DNA from: Mucilaginibacter pankratovii
Lineage (GTDB): Bacteria > Bacteroidota > Bacteroidia > Sphingobacteriales > Sphingobacteriaceae
Length of the DNA stretch: 64,000 nt
Direction: 5' to 3'
NCBI RefSeq assembly: GCF_014773265.1
Contig: NZ_JACWMY010000009.1
Coordinates: 124,001 to 188,000 of the forward strand
Of this stretch, positions 26,042-35,326 are shown piece by piece. Below the pieces are notes generated by a model, which was not told the origin of the DNA, made no database searches, and was given only the letters and a program-made list of their open reading frames with translations. A program made the translations under genes and the position numbers. Position 1 is the first letter of the stretch, and each line of letters begins with the position of its first letter.

Positions 26042-26923
26042 ATGAGTACCCTCTGGAGAGACATACAATATAAGTTATCAAAATCGGGCACCAAATTAAC
26101 GGTGCTAATCGGGATAAATGTGATTGTTTATCTTGTTATTAACGTCCCGGCGGTAATTGAGCAGCTTTTTGTGGGCTTTGGTAATAGTTCAATAGAGTTT
26201 TATACTCGGGATTATCTTTTTTTACCCGCTCATCTCCCTAAGCTCCTTTATCGTTTTTGGACGCCCATAACCTACATGTTTATGCACGATGGGCCCATGC
26301 ACATCCTCTTTAACATGATTTGGCTTTACTTTATGGGGCAAATATTTGAGGAGTTTTTGGGTAAAGGTCGCACCGTTGGTTTGTACATCGCTGGTGGTTT
26401 GGCGGGGGGGATATTCTTTATTGCAGCATACAATTTGTTGCCAGCCTTTACCAATTACAATTTTGCACAAATTAGCATTATATCCGGTGCCTCGGCAAGC
26501 GTTATGGCTATTGTGGTTGGTACCGCCACATTAGTGCCGGATTATACTATATCATTGATATTTATTGGGCCGGTGAGATTGAAGTGGCTGGCAATTTTCA
26601 TGGTTATAATAGATTTTTTACTGATCGCAAAAGAAAATCCCGGTGGCGAAATTGCCCACCTCGGCGGAGCTTTGTTCGGTTTTGTTTATATCAAACAGTT
26701 GCAAAAAGGCAATGATTGGATAGGCGGCATCAATAAACTGTTTACGCCTAAGCCAAAAATGAAAGTAATGAGTTATAATTCCCCTCAAAAAAAATCCACT
26801 AATTTGCCCAGTCAGGAAGAAATTGACCGTATTTTAGATAAAATTTCTGTATCGGGACAAAACAGCCTGACCAAACAGGAAAAGGAAACACTACTCCGAG
26901 CAAGCAACAATAATGAAGGATAA
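26042..26923 (+). CDS. Rhomboid-family intramembrane serine protease 2, with cytosolic tail
   Basis: A 293-aa paralogue of the preceding gene. Signatures: YMFMHDGPMHILFNMIWLYFMG, catalytic Ser in ISGASASVMAIVVG (GASA rather than GASG) and His in EIAHLGGALFGF. Unlike the first, it has a long soluble tail after the last helix (about 225-293, SQEEIDRILDKISVSGQNSLTKQE), a segment I recall as typical of Bacteroidota rhomboids. It overlaps the next gene by 11 bases. Confidence 0.93.
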   Translation: MSTLWRDIQYKLSKSGTKLTVLIGINVIVYLVINVPAVIEQLFVGFGNSSIEFYTRDYLFLPAHLPKLLYRFWTPITYMFMHDGPMHILFNMIWLYFMGQIFEEFLGKGRTVGLYIAGGLAGGIFFIAAYNLLPAFTNYNFAQISIISGASASVMAIVVGTATLVPDYTISLIFIGPVRLKWLAIFMVIIDFLLIAKENPGGEIAHLGGALFGFVYIKQLQKGNDWIGGINKLFTPKPKMKVMSYNSPQKKSTNLPSQEEIDRILDKISVSGQNSLTKQEKETLLRASNNNEG

Positions 26924-28025
26924 AAAAGGCGGTCTTGGTTTTTTTGGCAAAATAATTTTATGGCTTAATTATGCGCTGTGCCTGGCTTTATTGCTTAGTT
27001 ACCTCGCCCCATACCTCGATCCGCGCAAAGCCTGGCTTATCGCGTTCTTCGGCCTGGCCTATCCGCCGCTGCTATTGTTTAACATAATTGCCGTTGTTTA
27101 CTGGCTGCTAAGGCGCAGGCTGTATTTCCTGTTATCGGTAATTACCATCCTCATTGGTTATAAAGTACTGCTAAACAATATCGGCTTCCGCTTACCTACT
27201 ATAGTAGCTGCGTCTACCGATCCGGGCGTGTTGCGGATAATGACCTATAACGCGCACGATTTTAAACGATACGGCTCTAACAATGATATCTCCACCAAGC
27301 ATGAGATCCTCGAACTGATCAAACAAAACAATCCGGATATCATCGGCATACAGGAGTTTTACACCCGTAAGCGGGGGCAGTACGATATGATCGATTCCAT
27401 CAAAAAGATCATGAACAGCGAATTTTATTATTTTGAGCCCTTTGATGTGAATTACGACCAGGCATCGGGCATGGCTATATTCTCCAGGTATCCTATTTTT
27501 AATTTCGGGCTGGTATCGCTTTCCGGTAAAATGACGGGTAACCAATGCTTGTTTGTAGATATCCAAAAGAACGATAAAAAAATACGGCTGTACAGTATGC
27601 ACCTGCAATCCATTAAGTTTGAGCCGGAGGACTACAAATACCTGGGCGAGGTATCTAAAAAAGGAAAAACCGATATGACCGCCACCAAGCGCCTGGGCAG
27701 TAAACTCAAAACAGCCTTTTTAAAACGGGCCGACCAGGTGTATACCGTTAAAGCGCACGCCAAAGAATGCCCGTATCCTTACATTTACTCCGGCGATTTT
27801 AATGATACGCCGGCATCCTTCGCGGTTAACCAGATGGAGGTGGGGATGAAGAACACCTTCCGCGAAAAGGGCTCGGGCCTGGGGCGTACCTACAATGGCG
27901 ATTTCCCCAACTACCAAATAGATTATATTATGGTGAGCCCGCAGTTTAGTGTGCTGGGCTATGATATCATTAAAAAGAAACTTTCCGACCACTACCCCGT
28001 AACAGCTGTTGTGGCCTTAAAATAA
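26913..28025 (+). CDS. Membrane-anchored endonuclease/exonuclease/phosphatase (EEP) family protein
   Basis: A 370-aa protein with about three N-terminal membrane helices (13-33, 40-58, 66-88) followed by an EEP domain. EEP residues: MTYNAHDF, DIIGIQEF, SMHLQS, YSGDFNDTPAS and SDHYPVTAVV, which carry the metal-binding Asn, Glu, Asp/Asn and Asp-His. The substrate (phosphodiester or sphingolipid-like headgroup) cannot be assigned. Overlaps the second rhomboid gene by 11 bases. Confidence 0.9.
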   Translation: MKDKKGGLGFFGKIILWLNYALCLALLLSYLAPYLDPRKAWLIAFFGLAYPPLLLFNIIAVVYWLLRRRLYFLLSVITILIGYKVLLNNIGFRLPTIVAASTDPGVLRIMTYNAHDFKRYGSNNDISTKHEILELIKQNNPDIIGIQEFYTRKRGQYDMIDSIKKIMNSEFYYFEPFDVNYDQASGMAIFSRYPIFNFGLVSLSGKMTGNQCLFVDIQKNDKKIRLYSMHLQSIKFEPEDYKYLGEVSKKGKTDMTATKRLGSKLKTAFLKRADQVYTVKAHAKECPYPYIYSGDFNDTPASFAVNQMEVGMKNTFREKGSGLGRTYNGDFPNYQIDYIMVSPQFSVLGYDIIKKKLSDHYPVTAVVALK

Positions 28026-28052
28026 TTGAATAACAGCAGCAGATAACCCATC

Positions 28053-28895
28053 ATGAAAGTTTTGGTAACCGGGGCTTCCGGTCAGTTAGGCTCAGCTACG
28101 GTAACTCACCTTAAAGCTTATGGGCACAATGTTACCGGCATAGATGTGATGCCTTCGGCCACTACAAATCAAATCCTCGATATAAAAGATAAGGAGGCTG
28201 TTGAAGCTGTAACCAAAGGTTTTGATGCCATTATCCATACCGCGGCCCTGCATGGCAAGCATTATGAGCTGAATTACCCGCGCGAGGCTTTTATCCAAAC
28301 CAATATCATCGGCACGCTGAATTTGTTGAATGCTTGTGTAACAAATGGCGTTAAAAAATTCCTGTACACCAGTACCACATCAATTTATGGCGATGCATTG
28401 GTAGATAAGGATAAAGCCGTTTGGGTAGACGAAACTTTAGCCGAGCGCCCCCGCGATATTTACGACATTACCAAGCAAACCACGGAGCAGCTTTGCCGCG
28501 ACTTTTTTTATAAGGAAGGCTTGCAAACATCGGTATACCGGGTGGGCCGGTTTTTGCCCGAAGATGATAACCTCAAAACAAACCACCGCCTTTACCGCGG
28601 GTTGGATGAGCGCGACGGCGCCGAGGCCCTGCGATTGGCATTGGATGTGAATTTTAAAGGTTTTGAGATCTTTAATATCAGTAGCGGCTCGCCATTTAAA
28701 CAAGAGGATGTGGTAGCGCTGAAGCATTCGCCGCTGGGCCCGATACTCAAGTACTATCCGGGAGCAGAAGCCATTTACCAAGTTAAGGGTTGGGTGTTTC
28801 CGCAGAGTATCGATAGGGTATACGTATGCGATAAAGCTAAGTGCTATTTTAACTACCGGCCTAAGTACACTTTTGAATATTTATTGAATAGTTAA
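28053..28895 (+). CDS. NAD(P)-dependent epimerase/dehydratase (extended SDR)
   Basis: A 280-aa Rossmann-fold protein. The nucleotide-binding motif VTGASGQLGSATVTHL is at the N-terminus; IHTAALHG and the active-site YDITK (YxxxK) with STTSIYG upstream are the SDR catalytic set. The substrate is unknown, probably a nucleotide sugar or similar carbonyl compound. It stands alone between the EEP gene and cysS. Confidence 0.88.
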   Translation: MKVLVTGASGQLGSATVTHLKAYGHNVTGIDVMPSATTNQILDIKDKEAVEAVTKGFDAIIHTAALHGKHYELNYPREAFIQTNIIGTLNLLNACVTNGVKKFLYTSTTSIYGDALVDKDKAVWVDETLAERPRDIYDITKQTTEQLCRDFFYKEGLQTSVYRVGRFLPEDDNLKTNHRLYRGLDERDGAEALRLALDVNFKGFEIFNISSGSPFKQEDVVALKHSPLGPILKYYPGAEAIYQVKGWVFPQSIDRVYVCDKAKCYFNYRPKYTFEYLLNS

Positions 28896-28955
28896 GTTTA
28901 AAGTAATATTGAATTAGATAGATACGGATTTATTATACTTCAATCCTAAAAATTG

Positions 28956-28963
28956 TAAGTTTG
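28956..28963 (+). promoter_or_regulatory. -7 box of cysS
   Basis: TAAGTTTG matches TAnnTTTG and ends five bases before the cysS ATG, so the transcript would be leaderless or nearly so. Confidence 0.5.
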
Positions 28964-28968
28964 CGCTC

Positions 28969-30459
28969 ATGGAACAAAAATTATTTGTTTACAACACTTT
29001 AACACGTAAAAAAGAAGAATTTATACCGCTTGATGCACCCCATGTTGGGATGTACGTTTGCGGCCCCACCGTATATAGCGATGTTCATTTGGGCAACTGC
29101 CGCACTTTTATAAGTTTCGATCTCATCTTTCGTTACCTGCTGCATTTGGGTTATAAGGTACGCTACGTGCGTAATATTACCGATGCCGGCCACTTAGAGG
29201 GCGATGCCGATGAGGGAGAGGATAAAGTATCAAAAAAAGCAAGGCTATCGCAACTGGAGCCGATGGAAATTGTACAGAAATATACCGTTGATTTCCACGA
29301 GGTGATGAAAACCTTTAACGCCTTGCCGCCAAGCATCGAGCCAACAGCTACCGGGCATATTATTGAGCAGATAGAATTGGTGAAGGCCATTTTAGAAAAA
29401 GGCTATGCCTACGAAGTGGATGGCTCGGTATATTTTGACGTAGAAAAGTATAATGAAACCCAGGACTACGGCATACTGAACGGCCGTAAGTTGGAGGATA
29501 TGCTGAACAATACTCGCGCTTTGGGCGGCCAGAACGAAAAGCACGGCAAGCTTGATTTTGCCCTTTGGATAAAGGCCAAACCCGAGCACCTGATGAAATG
29601 GCCGTCGCCATGGGGCGTTGGTTTCCCGGGCTGGCACCTCGAGTGCTCGGCCATGAGTAATAAGTACCTGGGGCATAAATTTGATATCCACGGAGGTGGG
29701 ATGGACCTGATGGCTACGCACCACACCAACGAGATAGCGCAAAACGTAGCCAGCTGCGGTAACAGCCCGGCCAACTACTGGCTGCATACCAATATGCTTA
29801 CGGTGAACGGGCAAAAAATGTCAAAATCGCTTGGCAATAGTTTTTTACCCGCGCAATTATTTGAAGGAAACCACGAGTTGCTAAAAAAAGGGTATAGCCC
29901 AATGGCGGTAAGGTTCTTTTTTATGCAGGCAAGCTACCGCAGCACGGTAGATTTTAGCAACGAAGCACTGGACGCGGCCGAGAAATTTTATAAAACTTTG
30001 GCCGAAGCTGCTAAAAAGTTAAATACACTGCAACAAAATACACTGGTTGCTGTTGAAGACGAGGCGGAAAGCGCCATCATAGCTGCCTGCGAAGATTGCT
30101 ATAACGGTATGAACGACAATTTTAATTCGCCCAAAACGTTAGAAGCACTGAATAATTTATCCAAATGGATAAATTCGTTTGCAAATGCTACGCGTAACTC
30201 GGGCGTTGTATCTGCAGAGACCTTTGAGCTTATGAAGAAAACGTATAACGATTTCTTTTACGATGTTTTAGGTTTAAAGCAGGATGACAACGAGAGTGGC
30301 GATACAGCCGGGCTGCTGGGTTTAATTGTAAACCTGCGCAACCAGGCAAAGGCCAATAAAGATTACGCAACATCTGATAAAATTAGGGAGGGCCTAAAAC
30401 AAATTGGCTTTCAACTAAATGATAATAAACAAGGTACAACCGATTGGATAAAAATTTAA
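28969..30459 (+). CDS. cysS: Cysteinyl-tRNA synthetase
   Basis: A 496-aa class I aminoacyl-tRNA synthetase. The HIGH-like motif is in GPTVYSDVHLGNCR (HLGN); zinc ligands include Cys of YVCGPT, Cys of WHLECSAMS and His/Glu of THHTNEIAQN; KMSKS is QKMSKSLGN. The C-terminal DALR-like helical domain ends near the gene end. Full length. Confidence 0.97.
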   Translation: MEQKLFVYNTLTRKKEEFIPLDAPHVGMYVCGPTVYSDVHLGNCRTFISFDLIFRYLLHLGYKVRYVRNITDAGHLEGDADEGEDKVSKKARLSQLEPMEIVQKYTVDFHEVMKTFNALPPSIEPTATGHIIEQIELVKAILEKGYAYEVDGSVYFDVEKYNETQDYGILNGRKLEDMLNNTRALGGQNEKHGKLDFALWIKAKPEHLMKWPSPWGVGFPGWHLECSAMSNKYLGHKFDIHGGGMDLMATHHTNEIAQNVASCGNSPANYWLHTNMLTVNGQKMSKSLGNSFLPAQLFEGNHELLKKGYSPMAVRFFFMQASYRSTVDFSNEALDAAEKFYKTLAEAAKKLNTLQQNTLVAVEDEAESAIIAACEDCYNGMNDNFNSPKTLEALNNLSKWINSFANATRNSGVVSAETFELMKKTYNDFFYDVLGLKQDDNESGDTAGLLGLIVNLRNQAKANKDYATSDKIREGLKQIGFQLNDNKQGTTDWIKI

Positions 30460-30478
30460 CCAATTTTAAAACCGGTTT

Positions 30479-30515
30479 TGTATAAATGTACGCCGGGCAT
30501 GCGTACATTTATACA
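30479..30515. terminator. Hairpin after cysS
   Basis: Perfect 15-bp inverted repeat TGTATAAATGTACGC (30479-30493) and GCGTACATTTATACA (30501-30515) with a 7-base loop. It lies 20 bases past cysS and 39 before the next start. The lack of a T run leaves open that it is an operator for the secreted-protein gene rather than a terminator. Confidence 0.6.
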
Positions 30516-30553
30516 GCTTAAATTAATTAAAAATTGCCCGCAAAATATATCCT

Positions 30554-31420
30554 ATGAAGAAAATATTATTAGCTGCTTTTTTATTGGCCGGTGTTAGCGC
30601 CAACGTATCTGCGCAAAAAACACCTGTTGAGGTTAGTAAAGTAGTAAATGCCGAAATTGACTTTAATAAGCTGGTTGAACGCAAAGGGATAAAGGCAGGT
30701 TTTTTGGCGGTTGCCGACCCCGAAGGGATAGTTTTTAAACCAAACGTTGTTAAAATATCTGAGTTTTACGGCACTATTGATAAAATGCCGGGCAAACTTA
30801 CCTGGCAGCCAAAAGTAGCCCGGATATCTGCCAATGGCGACCTTGCCTTTACCGCCGGCCCTTACGTTTACCAAAACGGTAAAACCGATGACGATAAAGT
30901 TTACGGCCAGTACGTATCGGTTTGGAAACGTGACGCCGCCGATAATAAATTGAAGCTGCTGATAGACCTGGGAATACAACACCCCGAGCCTGAGGCTGAA
31001 GCAGGTACCGACTTTAGGGAGCCCGATACTGCTAAACAAGTAGCGCCAAGTAAAGACCCCTTTAAAGGTAAAGACCTCATTACCGGCACTGATAAAACGC
31101 TCAACCATTCGTTGGATTTGTCGGTGTTGGCTGCTTATAAAGAGTTTTTAAGTCCGGAAGGTATGTATTATTTCCCGGGGTTTGAGCCAATTGTAGGCAG
31201 GGATAAAATATCCAAATTTATAGCTAACGAAGGCATCAGCATATCTGCCCAAACGGTGAATGCCGGCCGCTCTACCAGTAACGATCTGGCCTATAGCTAT
31301 GGTACAGCCCGCATCCGTAAAGGTAATATTGTAAACAACTACAACTACGTGCGTATTTGGGAGATAGATGCTACTCACAAATGGAACGTACTGCTGGAAA
31401 TATTTTCTACAGTAGAGTAA
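30554..31420 (+). CDS. Secreted protein with two NTF2/SnoaL-like halves
   Basis: A 288-aa protein with a signal peptide (KILLAAFLLAGVSANVSAQ, cleavage near 20). Residues about 30-145 and 180-288 each resemble a DUF4440/SnoaL-like cone fold: VVNAEIDFNKLVERKGIKAGFL...GDLAFTAGPYVY...YVSVWKRD, and LSVLAAYKEFLSPEGMYYF...NDLAYSYGTARI...YVRIWE. No catalytic residues can be named. Probably a periplasmic small-molecule binder or unassigned enzyme. Confidence 0.7.
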   Translation: MKKILLAAFLLAGVSANVSAQKTPVEVSKVVNAEIDFNKLVERKGIKAGFLAVADPEGIVFKPNVVKISEFYGTIDKMPGKLTWQPKVARISANGDLAFTAGPYVYQNGKTDDDKVYGQYVSVWKRDAADNKLKLLIDLGIQHPEPEAEAGTDFREPDTAKQVAPSKDPFKGKDLITGTDKTLNHSLDLSVLAAYKEFLSPEGMYYFPGFEPIVGRDKISKFIANEGISISAQTVNAGRSTSNDLAYSYGTARIRKGNIVNNYNYVRIWEIDATHKWNVLLEIFSTVE

Positions 31421-31444
31421 TAACGTTATAAAATCAGCCACGTT

Positions 31445-31594
31445 ACCCCAGCGGGGTATCCTGTTTATAGACAAACAAAATTAATAGCTAAAGCTCCGTA
31501 GGTGCTCCCTCGCCAATATAAGGCAACAGGAAGCACCTACGGAGCTTTATGTTTTTATAAATATAGGCTATAAACAGGATGCTCCTACCGGAGC
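31445..31594. repeat. Nested inverted repeat in the 31.4-31.6 kb spacer
   Basis: Outer arms ATCCTGTTTATAG (31458-31470) and CTATAAACAGGAT (31568-31580) are exact. Inside lies an 18-bp perfect pair TAAAGCTCCGTAGGTGCT (31489-31506) and its complement (31532-31549). Small hairpins ACCCC-AGC-GGGGT (31445-31457) and GCTCC-TACC-GGAGC (31581-31594) cap each end. It fills the spacer between two convergent genes and has no coding content. Confidence 0.85.
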
Positions 31595-31611
31595 GTTAGG
31601 CGTAAAGCTTT

Positions 31612-32574
31612 TTAGAATAATTGCTCGATGATATCGCTGGCGGATAAACCTTCTGCTTCTGCGTGGTAGCTGCGAACGATGCGGTGGCTTAGTATAGGCT
31701 TAGCAACCGCTTTTACGTCCTCAATATCCGGCGAATACTTTCCGTTGAGCACAGCGTGGCATTTGGCGCCTAATATCAAAAATTGTGATGCCCGCGGGCC
31801 TGCGCCCCAGTTTAACAGGCGTTTCACCTGCGGGGTAGCAAACTCGCTATCGGGGCGGGTTTTTGATACCAGTTTTACAGCGTATTCCAGCACGTTATCG
31901 GTAACCGGTATATTGCGCACCAACTGCTGAAAGTAAATGATCTGCTCGGCATTCAATTGCTTGTTTACCGTTACCTGGTGGGTGCTGGTGGTATTCTTTA
32001 CTACCTGTAGCTCTTCCTTAAACGAAGGGTAGTTTAAGGCTACGTTGAACATAAACCTGTCCAGCTGGGCCTCAGGCAGGGGGTAAGTACCTTCCTGTTC
32101 AATAGGGTTTTGGGTAGCTAATACGAAGAACGGTTTGGCTAATTTATGGGTAACACCCGCTGCGGTTACTGCTTTTTCCTGCATAGCTTCTAACAGCGCT
32201 GCCTGCGTTTTTGGGGGGGTACGGTTTATCTCATCGGCCAGGATAATGTTGGAGAACACGGGGCCGGGAATGAATTTAAAGTTTCGGTCCTCACCCAGTA
32301 TTTCCGAACCGATGATGTCTGATGGCATCAGGTCGGGAGTGAACTGGATACGCTTGAAATCAAGGTCAAGCACCTGTGCTACGGTTTGCACCAGCAGGGT
32401 TTTGGCCAGGCCCGGCACACCAACCAGCAGGCAATGGCCATTGCTAAAAATAGAGATCAGGACGAATTTAATAACCTCGTCCTGCCCTATAATAACTTTT
32501 CCAATTTCTGCACGAATTTGCTGGTAAGCATGCTTCAATGCATCGGCGGCCTCTACATCAGAGCGGTGTTGCAT
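31612..32574 (-). CDS. MoxR-family AAA+ ATPase
   Basis: A 320-aa AAA+ chaperone-like ATPase. Walker A is in LVGVPGLAKTLLVQ, Walker B in IILADEINRTPPKTQAALLEAMQE, sensor 1 in FVLATQNPIEQEGTYPLPEAQLDRF. MoxR proteins usually act with a VWA-domain/DUF58 partner on envelope or metalloenzyme maturation; none is adjacent. It follows the SurA-like gene by 7 bases on the same strand, so the two are likely one operon. Confidence 0.94.
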   Translation of the reverse strand: MQHRSDVEAADALKHAYQQIRAEIGKVIIGQDEVIKFVLISIFSNGHCLLVGVPGLAKTLLVQTVAQVLDLDFKRIQFTPDLMPSDIIGSEILGEDRNFKFIPGPVFSNIILADEINRTPPKTQAALLEAMQEKAVTAAGVTHKLAKPFFVLATQNPIEQEGTYPLPEAQLDRFMFNVALNYPSFKEELQVVKNTTSTHQVTVNKQLNAEQIIYFQQLVRNIPVTDNVLEYAVKLVSKTRPDSEFATPQVKRLLNWGAGPRASQFLILGAKCHAVLNGKYSPDIEDVKAVAKPILSHRIVRSYHAEAEGLSASDIIEQLF

Positions 32575-32581
32575 ATTTATA

Positions 32582-34018
32582 TTAAGGTTTTACCTGTGCA
32601 GTGGTAACCGGGGCTATCCATTTTTGTAAGATAGGGTACGCCTGGTATTCCGGATCTATCTTAATGAATGTTTCTTTACGGCGTTTTTCAAACCATTGGC
32701 TTACGGTGCGGTTAAGCTTATCGTCCATGGCCATTTCTTTCAGTTTAGCAAAATCCTGTTCAAGGTTTGCCTTATGCGCATCGGTAACCGATTTAAGGTA
32801 AAGTATTTTATAGCTTTTTTTACCGGTTTGTGCATCAGTAAATAACGTAGGTTTTGATATGCTGCCTACCTTCATAGTGTCAATAACCAGGGCCACCTGC
32901 GGGTCAAGCTTATCGGTTGGGATGTAAGTAGAGCGGGTTTGCACGTTATCAGCATTCAGCATCATACCGCCGTTGTATTTGGTTTCTTTATTATCAGAGA
33001 ATAACGACGCGGCGCTCGAAAAATCGATCAGCTTGTTAGCCTTCATAACTGTGTATAAACTATCCGCGCTTACTTTTGCCCTATCCAAACTTGCAGGGGT
33101 AGTAGCCGGAACTATCAGCAGGTGGCGGGTGTGCACCTGCTCACCGCGGCGCTCTATCACCTGTAAAAAGTGAAAACCGAAGTCGCTTTCAAATACCGGT
33201 GATAATTCACCAGCCTTTAGTTTAAAGGCAACAGCCGAATATTCTTTTACGTAGCCATTACGGTCGTTAAAACCCAGGTCGCCACCATCAGGTGCAGAGC
33301 CGGGGTCCTGTGAGTATAACCTGGCCAGGGCACCAAAATCTTCGCCTTTTTTTACCCTTTGGCGCAGTTCTTCGGCTTTATCTTTATAAAATTGTTTCTC
33401 TTCCTTGCTCATTTTAGGATCAAATACAATTTCGCCCACTTCCACCTCTTTATTAAACGTTGGAAGGCTATCCTTTGGCATTAAATCAAAAAAGCGCTTA
33501 ACGTCCTGCGGGCTGGTATTCACCTTTTCGGTGATCTTTTGCCTCATTCTTTGGGCTATCATAGATTCTTTGATATCCGGGCGGATCTCATCTTTATACT
33601 GAATAACCGAACGGCCAAGGAATTGCTCCAGCTTTTCCTGCCCGCCCGCGCGTTGTATAAAGCTACGCATACGGCGTTCTACGTCGGCATCAACATCTTC
33701 GTCCTTTACCTGCACGCTATCAATAACGGCCTGCTGGGCAAGTAATTTTTGGGTTAGCTGGTTTTGCAGCAATACCGCCTTAAAATCGGCGTTTGGCTGC
33801 TGGCCGCTTACCAGGTACTGCGCGTATTGCAATTCGATATCTGATTGTAAAATGATGCTGGAACCAACAATACCGGCAATTTTATCTATCGTACGCACCG
33901 GGCCTGTAAAAGTTTTAGTGGTGGTATCGGCCTTAACTTGTTTTGTAGTATCTATTTGTGCCTGGGCTACGGTAGCAACTAAAAAAATATTTACAATGAA
34001 TATCCCTATTTTTCTCAT
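32582..34018 (-). CDS. SurA-like periplasmic peptidyl-prolyl isomerase/chaperone
   Basis: A 478-aa protein from ATG 34018, chosen because it gives a proper signal peptide (RKIGIFIVNIFLVATVAQAQ). An N-terminal SurA-type helical region follows (VIDSVQVKDEDVDADVERRM...). A parvulin domain lies mid-protein (GEDFGALARLYSQDPGSAPDGGDLGF...FGFHFLQVIERRGEQVHTRHLL) and a second, weaker parvulin-like repeat after it. Likely helps outer-membrane proteins fold. Upstream gene of the pair with MoxR. Confidence 0.9.
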   Translation of the reverse strand: MRKIGIFIVNIFLVATVAQAQIDTTKQVKADTTTKTFTGPVRTIDKIAGIVGSSIILQSDIELQYAQYLVSGQQPNADFKAVLLQNQLTQKLLAQQAVIDSVQVKDEDVDADVERRMRSFIQRAGGQEKLEQFLGRSVIQYKDEIRPDIKESMIAQRMRQKITEKVNTSPQDVKRFFDLMPKDSLPTFNKEVEVGEIVFDPKMSKEEKQFYKDKAEELRQRVKKGEDFGALARLYSQDPGSAPDGGDLGFNDRNGYVKEYSAVAFKLKAGELSPVFESDFGFHFLQVIERRGEQVHTRHLLIVPATTPASLDRAKVSADSLYTVMKANKLIDFSSAASLFSDNKETKYNGGMMLNADNVQTRSTYIPTDKLDPQVALVIDTMKVGSISKPTLFTDAQTGKKSYKILYLKSVTDAHKANLEQDFAKLKEMAMDDKLNRTVSQWFEKRRKETFIKIDPEYQAYPILQKWIAPVTTAQVKP

Positions 34019-34145
34019 GAATTTCGTTAAACTAATATGGCGGGTGCTTATACCGCTAAAATGCAAATTTCGGTAAAATTTATTAATAATAATATATAAT
34101 TAAGCCGTTGTGCGAATATGCCTATAATGCTTCAACTGCTTTAGG

Positions 34146-34153
34146 TACTTTTG
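34146..34153 (+). promoter_or_regulatory. -7 box before the 34.16 kb gene
   Basis: TACTTTTG matches TAnnTTTG and ends eight bases before the ATG at 34162. This implies a very short leader. Confidence 0.5.
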
Positions 34154-34161
34154 GTTAAAAT

Positions 34162-34740
34162 ATGTTAAATAATATGAAGGTTGATAACCCCAGTGCTTTC
34201 CGTTTTATTATGCCGGATGAGCTTTACCTGCTGCCGGAAGATAAGGTTGCCAAACCAAGCCCCATAGCTGTTGAGCCGGTTGCCACAGCCGCTGAGCCCG
34301 TTATTGCCCCGCAAGCCGCCGCTGTTACCGAAGCTCCCCAGGCTATAAAAACGACTGAGCCTGAATTTAATTATCTGGGTAAGAACAATAAGCGCTTTTT
34401 AATACTGGTAAATTACCAAAACGAGGAGTTTATAGCCGCGCCGCACCTTGCCGCCTTAGAGAATATTTTGAAGCGGAAGGAACTTGCTTTAGATGATGTA
34501 GCTATAATGAACGTAAATAAATATCAGCCTATTACCATTGCAAAAATAGCCGAACTGCTTAAGCCTGAGAAAATGGTGATTATGGGTAAGGACGCGTTGC
34601 CGCAGGGGATTGGAAATTTAGTATTGAACACCCCGGTACAGGGGAGAAAAACCAGTGTGTTGTATAGCTTTAGTTTTGATGAAATGATGAGCAGTAACGA
34701 AAATAAAAAGGCTTTTTGGGACCAGATGAAAACAATTTAA
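34162..34740 (+). CDS. Conserved hypothetical protein upstream of rdgB
   Basis: A 192-aa soluble protein. Residues 1-30 (FRFIMPDELYLLPED) are followed by an Ala/Pro/Glu-rich linker (about 35-65) and an alpha/beta domain (about 72-192) with hydrophobic strands RFLILVNY, DVAIMNV, KMVIMGKDALP and SVLYSFSFDEMM. I do not recognise a named family. It is one base from rdgB and surely cotranscribed with it, suggesting a nucleotide or replication-related role, which is inference only. Confidence 0.7.
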   Translation: MLNNMKVDNPSAFRFIMPDELYLLPEDKVAKPSPIAVEPVATAAEPVIAPQAAAVTEAPQAIKTTEPEFNYLGKNNKRFLILVNYQNEEFIAAPHLAALENILKRKELALDDVAIMNVNKYQPITIAKIAELLKPEKMVIMGKDALPQGIGNLVLNTPVQGRKTSVLYSFSFDEMMSSNENKKAFWDQMKTI

Positions 34741-34741
34741 T

Positions 34742-35326
34742 ATGCAGCAATTAGTTTTTGCAACCAATAACCGCCATAAGCTGATGGAGGTATCTGCCAA
34801 AATAAAAGGGCAGATTACTTTGCTCACTCTTGATGATATTGGCTGCACCGATGAGATAGAAGAAACAGGGCTAACCTTTAAAGCGAATGCATCCATCAAA
34901 AGCCATTATATATGGGATAAATACCAGCTCAATTGCTTTGGTGATGATAGCGGACTGGAGATAGATGCCCTTAACGGCGAGCCGGGGATCTACTCGGCGC
35001 GGTACGCCGGCGAATACGGAAACCACAAGGCCAATAATGATAAAGTGCTTGGTAACCTAAACGGCGTAAGCAACCGCAAGGCACAGTTTCGCACCGTGAT
35101 CTCATTAATTTGGAATGGGGAAGCGATTTTTTTTGAAGGCATAGTCGCCGGTACCATTCGCCATGAAATAAGCGGAACCGACGGTTTTGGTTACGATCCC
35201 ATCTTTCAGCCAGATGGTTATGATATCACCTTCGCGGAAATGAACCTGGAGCAGAAGAACAGTATCAGCCACCGCGCCATCGCGGTAGAAAAGCTCATCG
35301 CATTCTTAAACGCCCGGGCGGTTTAA
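34742..35326 (+). CDS. rdgB: RdgB/HAM1 non-canonical purine NTP pyrophosphatase
   Basis: A 194-aa ITP/XTP pyrophosphatase that cleans oxidatively deaminated purine nucleotides. Signatures: LVFATNNRHKLMEV at the N-terminus, FGDDSGLEIDALNGEPGIYSARYAG in the centre and GTDGFGYDPIFQPDGYDITFAEM, ending with SHRAIAVEKLIAFL. Starts one base after the preceding stop. Its TAA abuts the TTA of the convergent OstA-like gene exactly (TAATTA, 35324-35329). Confidence 0.96.
   Translation: MQQLVFATNNRHKLMEVSAKIKGQITLLTLDDIGCTDEIEETGLTFKANASIKSHYIWDKYQLNCFGDDSGLEIDALNGEPGIYSARYAGEYGNHKANNDKVLGNLNGVSNRKAQFRTVISLIWNGEAIFFEGIVAGTIRHEISGTDGFGYDPIFQPDGYDITFAEMNLEQKNSISHRAIAVEKLIAFLNARAV

Noticed and set aside
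28896..28968. tRNA or small RNA gene before cysS
   Set aside because: No cloverleaf or T-loop sequence; the spacer is explained by a promoter.
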